Source: Gonapodya prolifera JEL478
Lineage: Eukaryota > Monoblepharomycota > Monoblepharidomycetes > Monoblepharidales > Gonapodyaceae
NCBI GenBank assembly: GCA_001574975.1
Contig: KQ965793.1
Location: 145,942-159,971 of the forward strand
DNA length: 14,030 nt
Direction of reading: 5' to 3'
Under the pieces are notes generated by a model. That model did not search any database, was not told the DNA's origin, and saw nothing but the letters and a program-made list of their open reading frames with translations. Positions within the stretch are counted from its first letter, which is position 1; each line of letters begins with the position of its first letter. Below are positions 1 through 7,074 of this stretch, one piece after another. A program made the position numbers and the translations under genes.

Positions 1-2
1 TC

Positions 3-134
3 GATTGCGAACGTCTCTTCTCGGAGGCTGGTGACATGGTGACAGAGCAGCGGAACAGGCTCAACGCGGACAGTATCCGAGAAACAATGATTCTTTCAAG
101 CATGTTGGNGGTGGATGTGCCGGAGAAGGTTTAG
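3..134 (+). CDS. hAT transposase, C-terminal dimerisation domain (partial, 5' end off window)
   Basis: The frame starting at base 3 reads without a stop for 43 codons and then ends in TAG. It includes ERLFSEAGDMVTEQRNRL, then NADSIRETMILSSML. The pattern (S/C)ERLFS-x-AG, then R-x-R/N-x-L, then a helix ending in M-I-L is the hallmark of the hAT C-terminal dimerisation domain, the last about 80 residues of these cut-and-paste transposases. Only the tail is present; the RNase H-like catalytic domain and the BED zinc finger would lie upstream. Base 109 is ambiguous and falls in one codon near the end. What is visible has no internal stop, so this element may be young or still coding. Confidence 0.85.
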   Translation, partial: DCERLFSEAGDMVTEQRNRLNADSIRETMILSSMLXVDVPEKV

Positions 135-315
135 AGTGTTGAGTGAGTAGTATTCTTTGTCTACAAAATTCTACATGCGGTGGGACCTTCATCATTGTAT
201 GGANGGGGCTGGTGGTGGGCCTTCCGCAATGCTAATTCATCATCTTTAGTAGCTTAGCTAGATATGTATGCCGAACTGTAAAAAGAATACTTTGATTTCC
301 AAACTTTACACCTCC

Positions 316-430
316 GGTCCGGTCCGGTCCGGTCCGGTCCAGAGACGGTCCGGTCCACGGTCCGGACCGATCCCCACAAGGACTGGCTCGGTCCGGCTCG
401 AAAGGGGTCAGGACCGGACCGGACCGGACC
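316..430. repeat. GGTCC / GGACC inverted subterminal arrays
   Basis: Five perfect tandem copies of GGTCC lie at 316-340, with further copies at 347-356 and 359-363. Four perfect copies of the complement GGACC lie at 411-430. The two blocks form a perfect 20-bp inverted pair with imperfect pairing material between them. hAT transposases commonly bind short subterminal motifs repeated in both orientations near the element ends, so this is probably the transposase-binding region of the hAT element whose ORF ends at 134. ORFs read across this block are low-complexity artefacts. Confidence 0.65.
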
Positions 431-672
431 GTCCGCAACCCTATTCCGCAGCGCAATAACTTTCTCGGAGTGTATACTCCAGTGAGTAGCGGGTCTGTCC
501 AGGTCGACGTGGGATAGTGCATCCAAGGAAGACATTACACGGTGGCCGAGTGATCGATTGAGGACCGTGAGGACATCAAACTAAAAGGCACATCCATGCA
601 AGGCGACACAAAACAACAGTCCTCGGGACATGAACTACCTCCTGCGTACAATCACAGTGGTGAAGCAGCTTG

Positions 673-787
673 GTTAGGTAACCATTTTTTTTCGAACAAG
701 TGGTCAATATGTAGGAGGGAAAAGACATTCTCTACCTCGGTGTCAGTAAGAATTAGGCGACGTTCTCTCTAGCTTCAGTTAACGTCT
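673..787. repeat. Best-preserved repeat copy, partner of 2132-2250
   Basis: This stretch and 2132-2250 are nearly identical over about 115 bp. Both start with GGTTAGGTAAC and run through TTCGAACAAGTG, TCAATATGTAGG, CTCGGTGTCAGTAAGAATT and CAGCTTCAGTT or its close variant. They are about 1.46 kb apart in the same orientation. This is the clearest pair in the array and anchors the unit alignment; it suggests more recent duplication or homogenisation than the other copies. Confidence 0.85.
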
Positions 788-1932
788 TCCAAAATCCATA
801 CGAGGCCACACAAAAGCTTTTCAGGGTAAAATTTCCGCTATCTCGGAGTCCTGTGCGCATAGAGACTGGTACTCAAGCTCCCTTTCGCGAACCTTTCGAT
901 TGCAAATGATGTCAGCTTTCACTCCCCCGACCAATTCCCTGCTTCATGATGCAGGGTTGAGATCAAAGAAAATAAAACAGCCGCCTAAAATTGTATGGTG
1001 TGCGTGCAGTGTCTGGAACGAGAGTGTGGTGAGGTGAGCAGACCACAGCCTGCAACTCTGATTGGCAACAACGTGGTCCCGAGGGCGACAAACCATGCCA
1101 CCATAAAAAATGTCTTGCGGACGGACATACACCTCCACGTAAGTGTGTGCACTAGCGCAAAGCGAGATTGTCCATGTCGTGGTTCAAGTGACCCGTGAGG
1201 CGCGACTTTCCTCGAGGCCCACGATGAGGACGTTACGACAAAAGACACATCCACGCAAGGCCACACATATCTCAGGAGCTCAGGGCTTTGATGTTTGATC
1301 CACTTCCTGCATACCGTCACGGTTGAAATTTGAATAAGGGGTCATGGTGTAGGGGAAAAGCCGTTTTCTATCTCGTCTTGCCCACGACACGGACATTATT
1401 ATCTCCATTCCACTAGTGAATACACTCACAAGGCGGTGTACTGTCATGCGCAGGAAAAATTTACAACATTGGCGCAAAGGAGTTGAGCACTTCACCGCCC
1501 CTCACCTCCAGTCTCTGCAGCCCCCACATGATTTGGACGGATATTTTATTTCCCTAATGTCTCCCTGCACTACAAAGTAGGAGACGGGTCGGAGGGCTGC
1601 AAGCTGACGTTAACTGGCTTCGGTGTACAAAGATGGCGTGAAAAGAAGCTAGAGTGCCAGCCTCCACATTCTCATTGACCCCGCGGTTCAGTTGACTCGT
1701 GCTCCACGATCTTGGTTGAAGCCAATGACGAGGACGTTCCCCCAAAAGGCACGTCCACGCAAGACCACACAAAACAAAGCGGTTCACATATGGTTCCGCT
1801 AGATAGTGTGTTTATTTTCGAATTCATGATCAAAATCTAGGCAAAAAACTTTGTCCATCTGGGAGCCGTGTTTGTGTAGTGATTGATGGCGCTCTATCTT
1901 ATATTCACACGGTCGTTGATGGCGGAAATAGC

Positions 1933-1946
1933 AGCTGACGTCAGCT
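1933..1946. repeat. 14-bp perfect palindrome AGCTGACGTCAGCT within a repeat unit
   Basis: The palindrome contains TGACGTCA, the consensus core bound by CREB/ATF-type bZIP factors. The same core occurs at the matching place in other units: TTGACGTCAGC near 2254 and ATGACGTCAAC near 3244. Variants occur near 909, 1600 and 2803. The position is conserved in the unit. Whether a bZIP factor binds is unknown; the motif is short enough that its presence is only suggestive. Confidence 0.5.
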
Positions 1947-3376
1947 TGCAATCTCCGACCGATGGCCTGCTTCGGGACGTAGGGTGGACGTCAAGTCAAT
2001 AAAACCGTCGTCAAAAAGGTGTTGCGCATGTTTAGTCAATAGAAGGAGAGCACGTTGAGGTGAGGTGACTATCAATACCTTTTCCTGAATTTTGGTGGCC
2101 CCAAGGCCAGGGGACAAGAGGTGAAGCGTGGTCTGGTTAGGTAACATTTGTTTTTCGAACAAGTGATCAATATGTAGGGGAAACAGACATTCAACTCGGT
2201 GTCAGTAAGAATTTGGGGACTTTCTCTCCGGCAGCTTCAGTTCACGCCTTGCTTGACGTCAGCTTGCCACCCCGAACAATCCCTACTTTATGACGCAGGT
2301 TGGACATTAAAACAATGAAGCAGCCGTCCAAAACTCGGGGTGTGCGTGTAGTAACTGGAACAGTGATGTGAGGTGACTGTAGAAAATACGCTCTTGCATA
2401 TTTGGTGACGAGGTGGCCCGGGGGGAAGGAAACCAAGCAACCACAAAAAGTTATCTCGCGGATTTGCATACACTTTGCCGTAAGTGTGCACACAGGCGCA
2501 ACGCGGGATTGGCCATGGCGTAGGCAAGTGGTTGCAGACGTGACTTGTGGTTGACGGAGGTTAATGATTGAGGACCATGAGAACGTGAAACCAAGAGGCA
2601 CATCCACGAAAGACGACACAAAATAGTACTGCTCGGTGATAAGAACCACTGCTCACATGACAGCCCGGTTCACATGTGTGTTCGAATTCATAATCATAAC
2701 GTTGGCAAAAACAAACGATCTCCATCTGGGAGCCGCGTTTGTGTTTGACTGGTGGCTTTCTAGCTTCCTTTCACACTGTCGTTGCGTGCTGCAACAGCAG
2801 GAGCTGACGGCAACTTGCAAACCCCGACCAGTTCCCTACTTTACGTATTTTGGTGACGAGCTGGCCCCCGAGGGGAACATACCAAGCCACCACAAAACGT
2901 TATCTAGTGCAGCTCCTTGTAAGTGTATGCATTAATACATGGTGAGACGCGCTGTCGTTTGCAATTGGTGATCTGCCTCGTAAACAGCAATTGCGACAAT
3001 GAGGACATAATACCAAAAGGCACATCCATGCAATGTCACACAAAACAAAAGTGCTCGGGGGTGTGAACAACTTCCCGCGTGCGATCACGTCTCTGGAACA
3101 TGGTTCAGTTCGGTAAGTGGTAGCATTTAGCTTTCGAAAACATGATTGTTATGCAGCGGAAAATCTTTCTGTATCACGTATTCCATGGGCATGTGACTGG
3201 TGCTCTAGCTTTACTTCACGGCAGTCTAAAGGAAGACTGTTGCATGACGTCAACTTGCAACTCCCCCAACCAGTGCCCTGCTTCGTGACGCAGAGTGGAC
3301 ATCGAGATGATAAAACGCCGTCCAAAATCATATGGTGCGTGCGCAGTGTCAGGAACGAGAGTGCGGTGACGTGTGT

Positions 3377-4673
3377 GGGCTTACTGGGTGGCGATGGCAC
3401 GTCACCTGGTAAGAACCACCCTTCCCACCCACTCCCGCTTCCCCCCTCTCACCACTCGCCCACCCCTTCCCCCTTACAGGAAGGAGTCGCCTCCTCCATC
3501 CTCGGCATCGTGACCTACTTCGTCCTTCCAGACTACCACTACCCCCAAACGGCCACCTTCCTCAACTCCGACGAACGCGCCATCGTGGTCGCGCGCTTAC
3601 CGCCCTCGGCCCCGTCGTTCGTGGGCAAGGAAATGAAGTGGAAAGAGATCGCAGAGCTCCCGCGGGATTGGAGGATGTACGCGCTGGCGTCGGTGCAGTT
3701 TTTGATCACGGTGCATAATTATGGACTGGCAAAGGTGAGTTGAGCGTCGAGCGAGGGCCGTCTTGGGGAGACGAAGATGGTGGCGGTGCAATAACAAGAG
3801 TCGTTCTGACATCCCGCGTGTTCGAAAGGTCATCAGCGCAATGGGCGTCGTCTTCACAACCACTCTCCTCATCAAAGTCCCCATCGACTTCATCGGCCAA
3901 GCGTGGAACTTCTACATGTGAGTCTCCCCTTTCTCCTTTCCCCCTCCCCAATCGCGTCCACCTAATCCTCTTTCCCGCTCACACTCACGCTCACCGCGAC
4001 CCCCTCCTACTCAGCAACTGGTCAACCGACCGCTACCAAGAGAAATTTTACCACAGCCTCCCTGTGCTTGTGGCGTTGGCGCTGCTAGGTACGATCCAGC
4101 CTTATCATCGTATGAGAGGTATGGGTTGCTGTATCTGTCGATTTTTTATAATGGACGTGAGTTGTGATGTGGGGGGTGGTTGGACTGTGTGTTGCATAGT
4201 GATGATCACCCGCGCCCGGTTTGATAAGTCACGCCAGTTCCGCCAATGCAAATCGGAATCGGCGCCACGCCGACAACAGGCGCCACGAAAACCGCGTTCT
4301 GCACTGGTTTCATTATTTCAATGAGTAACATCGGCACGTTCATTGGTGCACTTCTGCGTATGCCATCCACATCCCTAACACCCCCCCTCCACCCCCCCCT
4401 CCCACCAAACCAGGTGGCATCGTCGGCGGCCAAGTCTACCAACCAGACGACGCGCCCCTCTACGTGCGCGGCCACTGGTTCAACTTTGGTCTCATGGCAG
4501 CCAACATCGCTATTCTCCAGGTCGTGATCCGGTCGCTGACCTGCGAGGGCATATACATGGGCAAGAACGCCAGCGTGACGGTCGTGGAAAGGGGCGGGAT
4601 CGAGGTGGATGGCGAGAATGTGGTCGACTTTGGGCAGGTCGCCCAGGCGGGGAAGTTGGCGGGGAAGAAGTGA
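3377..4673 (+). pseudogene. 5'-truncated DAL5-type MFS transporter (allantoate permease family), C-terminal half
   Basis: Likely coding pieces are 3377-3408, 3480-3734, 3829-3917, 4015-4156 (frame break near 4089), 4238-4345 and 4414-4673, giving about 285 residues; family members usually have about 480-550. Introns (71, 94, 97, 81 and 68 nt) have GT...AG ends.
Family signatures: GLTGWRW, EGVASSILGIVTYFVLPDY, NWSTDRYQ (cytoplasmic loop), TGATKTAFCTGFIISMSN, IGGIVGGQVYQPDDAPLYVRG, and a charged tail ending at TGA 4671-4673. Members are anion:cation symporters for allantoate, vitamins and small carboxylates; the substrate cannot be read here.
Damage: membrane helices 1 to about 5 are missing because a repeat array occupies 3376 and upstream. 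GWRW is one base out of frame with EGV across the 3409-3479 intron. A second one-base break near 4089 is needed to join ALLG to YDPALSSYERYGLLYLSIF. The FLPT-like residues usual before the next helix are absent at 3734/3829.
A functional gene would need missing exons and two sequencing errors; a decayed gene is simpler. Confidence 0.75.
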
Positions 4674-5335
4674 GGGGATGGCGAGGATGGTTGTAAGAAC
4701 CCGAGATAGCTTCAATTATTGCGTAAAATATGTTGCAAAGAGAAATGCAGTTTTGAATGGTTTTCGGTGTTTTCTTTTGAAACGGCATGAGACTCTGTCT
4801 TCACTCGGGTCAGAGTACTGCACGGGTCATCAGGGATAGTGTGGTTGATGCAGGATGAGAATATTCATGCCGAAGTAGGGAAGTGCTAGACTCTGATTTG
4901 GGAGGAGAGGATGCATTTGAGCCATTTTTGCGTGCAGCCGAGTTCGGGCAACTGCACAAAATCGTTGGCCGACGTTTCTGCGAGGTTCGAAGTTCGGTCG
5001 CCTTCATTCCACTCTTTTCATCCCTCCTTCGCCGTGGGTTGTTTCTTCTCCTTATCGTCTGACATGTAAGACACTGTCCACTACCATGTGCTTCTGATTG
5101 TGTAATCGCTCAATCCGGGTATTTTTCGTGATGGTGTTACCTGCGTCCCTTATGCTGGCTGCCCTGTCACGTTAAAACGCAGGAATCGCATCGTAGGATA
5201 CCTATTCTGCTCCCCGTCCTTTGAATTGGGGTACTGCATCCGCTGCAGGCGATCCCTGGCCCCTATTAACAGACTTTGTCGTCCTCCTCCCCTCCCCGTT
5301 AACGGTTCCCCCTGTGTTTTCTTCCCATCACTGAT
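4674..5335. other. Gene-free stretch downstream of the MFS remnant
   Basis: I see no ORF with family features, no RNA gene and no repeat match to the upstream array. The first bases after the TGA would be the former 3' untranslated region. The part from about 5270 to 5360 is C/T-rich on the plus strand, a composition often seen upstream of fungal transcription starts. It could therefore belong to the weak candidate gene at 5488, but no defined promoter element is visible. Confidence 0.4.
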
Positions 5336-5487
5336 CCCTCCCTTGCTACCCTTCTAACCTCACCGCTCTGGCCTGCTGTTCTTCCACTGTGTCGATCAGC
5401 ATTGACGGCGAGATTGGTTCTACTTTGCGTCAATGTAGCTACGGTCTTCAGCAAGATGTTGAACGTACAGATGGCGGAGGAGGTACG

Positions 5488-6047
5488 ATGTCCCGCGCAG
5501 AAGCCTGGGAGTCGTACGTATCACCAGATTGCAGCGACTTGCCGGTGCAGTTTTGGGGTCGAAGGGAAAGTCTCGCTTCATTTGCACAAGCAGCTTTCCG
5601 CACCACTTTCGAACTGGAGGAACGTCTTCGTAAGTTCTACAAAATTTTTGGTGTGCCGAGGATTAATTGTTTGGTCCCTGTTGTAAAGCTGGAGGAGGAC
5701 ATCGCATTGTAACACTGCAACGGGCAACTGTGTTTCTCCGCTTCGCAGATGGGGAACCCATAACAGTTGAATACCTTACCTCGTTCAGTGCAAATGACAT
5801 CACGTTTCGGGTTTGGAGGGAATCAATTCGATATATTGTTCGACTTTCTGGGGGAATTCAATCACATGGGCGTCAATGGGGTTATGTCCGATTCTCAGCT
5901 GTGAACTACCTTACTCGGTCCGACGACAATTTTCCAATTGACTCAAGCTATACTTTCAACTGGGGTGCAGTCCCCATTGGCATCAGCCGTTGCGAAAGAA
6001 TGAGTTGGGTGATCCCTAAGGTTGTATTTTTTGTTAACTTGGATTGA
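5488..6047 (+). CDS. Possible two-exon protein of unknown function
   Basis: The candidate starts at ATG 5488 (MSRAEAWESYV). The frame is open upstream to about 5336 but has no earlier ATG. Exon 1 would run to 5629. A GTAAGT donor at 5630 and a TTCGCAG acceptor ending at 5748 define a 119-nt intron whose phases match (C|AT). They join ...TFELEERL to GEPITVEYLTSF and read on to TGA 6045-6047. The product would be about 146 residues, with no membrane segment or recognised motif. In favour are the consensus splice sites, the matched phase and the ordinary amino-acid mix. Against are the absence of family resemblance, the short length and the transposon-rich setting. It may be a remnant of a larger gene, since open frames continue at 6044-6229 and 6370-6594. 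Confidence 0.3.
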
Positions 6048-6160
6048 ATGTTAAAAGTGCGGAAGCATATGCAAAAGCAGTAGCATCGGATCATATTCTC
6101 CATATTGACCCTACATTGAGGACTGCCGGTGCTCTCTATGAGGGAAGTTTCTTAGAACTC

Positions 6161-6224
6161 TGTCTGTTGGAAGATGCGCTTCGTTGTATAGTAATGAGAG
6201 TTGCAGCGCATCTTCCAACAGACA
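6161..6224. repeat. Perfect 20-bp inverted repeat with 24-nt loop
   Basis: Left arm 6161-6180 reads TGTCTGTTGGAAGATGCGCT. Right arm 6205-6224 is its exact reverse complement. The loop is 6181-6204. Pairing stops at both ends of the arms, so the stem is exactly 20 bp. It lies in a weak ORF (6044-6229), where the two arms would encode CLLEDAL and AAHLPTD in the same frame. Possible origins are a fold-back insertion, template-switch repair, or a hairpin RNA. It is not followed by a T-run and does not resemble a bacterial terminator. Confidence 0.85.
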
Positions 6225-6369
6225 CTTAATTGGGTACGACCAGCCTATGAGCTGTAACTCCCACTTATAAGAGCAATGGTACTACGAATTCATCGTCCGG
6301 ATCAATTGAACCGGTTGCAAAGAATCTCAGAGGTGAAGAGGTACATAAACTACCTAGTCATTTTGATAA

Positions 6370-6594
6370 GTGTCCGCGCAATCCAACAGCAGTAGGCCTG
6401 ACAAACGCCGTAGAAAGCTCTTATTCCTGGAGGAATGGCGTGTTCGATCGGTGACAGGTTTACGATCGGTTCAAATGGCCCGCTCCAAAGTTCTTGTGGA
6501 ACATCCGAAACTGAAGGCATTTAAGTACAGTGAAAATGATCTTGCCGGGGACGATGTGAGCGAAATGCTCTATCGAAGGTTTGGAGCGAGATGA
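6370..6594 (+). CDS. Unrecognised ORF, possible exon or gene remnant
   Basis: The frame is open for 74 codons and ends at TGA 6592-6594. The only start at the 5' end is GTG; the first ATG is internal (MARSKVLVEHPKLKAFKYS, codon 37). The N-terminal part is basic (RPDKRRRKLLFLEEW) and the C-terminal part reads ENDLAGDDVSEMLYRRFGAR. Composition is plausible for protein, but I recognise no family and see no clear splice partners. It may be part of the same decayed unit as 5488-6047 and the open frame 6044-6229, or chance. Confidence 0.2.
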   Translation: MSAQSNSSRPDKRRRKLLFLEEWRVRSVTGLRSVQMARSKVLVEHPKLKAFKYSENDLAGDDVSEMLYRRFGAR

Positions 6595-6600
6595 ACCAAC

Positions 6601-7074
6601 ATGAGGATTAGTGACGTGTACACCCATCTCCAACGCCTTTTCATTTCGTACACCATCCGTCCTTATTTTCTAAATTTCATGTACAATAGAGAAACCAAAA
6701 AGTACGCTCTTTTGCCCTCCACGTCCTCCGCCAATGCAAGCAAAACCCCAATGTTCTCAATCTCTCCCACTCATCCACCCCCTCCACCAATCACACGGCC
6801 CATCCGATACGACATAGTATCCGTTACATCAACTCACACCAATGCCATACCATATCAGAAAACAACAAACAGGGAGTACTCAGACGTGAGTGTGGTACAA
6901 AGCGCCGCGACCGCTCTCTCGCGGGGACCGGCATAAATGCGTACGAGCATGAATGGTGACAAACTCGAGGTAGAAAAGAAAAAATAGAAAAAAAAAATGG
7001 GAAAGGAAAGAGATGAATGGTGACGAGTGTCGCTGGGTGGCGTCCGTCCAGCGCGACATTACAGAGCGGCGAGA
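6601..7074. other. Low-complexity intergenic region, 3' flank of the glycosyltransferase gene
   Basis: The region has C/A-rich runs (about 6715-6800) and an A-rich patch (about 6976-7000). An open frame at 6601-6936 is rich in P, T and S, with no family features. The last bases before 7075 would be the 3' untranslated region of the minus-strand gene. I see no canonical AATAAA on the minus strand close to its stop. Confidence 0.4.

Larger units (their letters stand above)
1..443 (+). mobile_element. 3' end of a hAT-superfamily DNA transposon (5' part outside window)
   Basis: The segment combines the end of a hAT transposase ORF (stop at 132-134) with about 310 bp of non-coding DNA. That DNA ends in subterminal GGTCC/GGACC arrays. 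Read on the minus strand from 443, the sequence begins TAGGGTTGCGGACGG. This resembles the YAGGG(N)TG start of many hAT terminal inverted repeats, so 443 is my best guess for the element end; an 8-bp target duplication would then be 444-451. The matching left end lies outside the window, so neither the terminal repeat nor the duplication can be confirmed. The transposase identification is firm, the right boundary is inferred. Confidence 0.6.
540..3376. repeat. Degenerate tandem array of a unit of up to ~650 bp, about six copies
   Basis: The same ordered blocks recur.
Block d (TTCGAACAAGTGRTCAATAT and relatives) starts near 673, 1326, 1809, 2132, 2677 and 3110.
Block b (GACGTCAGCTTGCAA, then CCGACCAGTTCCCTRCTT) lies near 909, 1596 (weak), 1932, 2250, 2800 and 3242.
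Block c (AARACRGCCGTCCAAAA, TGGTGTGCGTGCAGTGTC) lies near 975, 2318 and 3313, and is cut short near 2002.
Block a (AGGCACATCCAYGCAAGGC, then ACACAAAAC) lies near 559, 1222, 1722, 2562 and 2994.
The block order d-b-c-a is kept. Unit lengths, about 650, 475, 330, 540, 440 and 270 bp, differ by internal deletions. The first unit is only a tail (540-672) and the last stops at about 3376. No convincing coding frame persists: short minus-strand ORFs recur, but stops and frame changes differ between copies. The origin (satellite, subtelomeric-type repeat or unclassified transposon) is not shown by the sequence. Confidence 0.8.

Noticed and set aside
316-430. GGTCC array read as telomeric DNA
   Set aside because: Fungal telomeres are usually TTAGGG-like. 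This motif is inverted within the block and sits just after a transposase ORF, so a transposon end is the better explanation.
944-2649. Recurrent minus-strand ORFs in the repeat array (for example 985-1320 and 2242-2649)
   Set aside because: Similarity among them follows from the DNA repeats. Frames and stops are not kept between copies and no domain is recognisable.
1809-2690. Pol III-type B box (GTTCGAATTC) in the repeat units, suggesting a SINE or tRNA
   Set aside because: The match to the B-box consensus is incomplete, no A box lies at the right distance, and no tRNA fold is apparent.
540-3376. CRISPR array
   Set aside because: Units are hundreds of bases long, imperfect, with no short direct repeats and unique spacers, in a genome with spliceosomal introns.
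4089-4118. A 30-nt intron to rescue the transporter frame
   Set aside because: It is too short for fungal splicing, and removing it does not restore the YGLLYLSIF frame.
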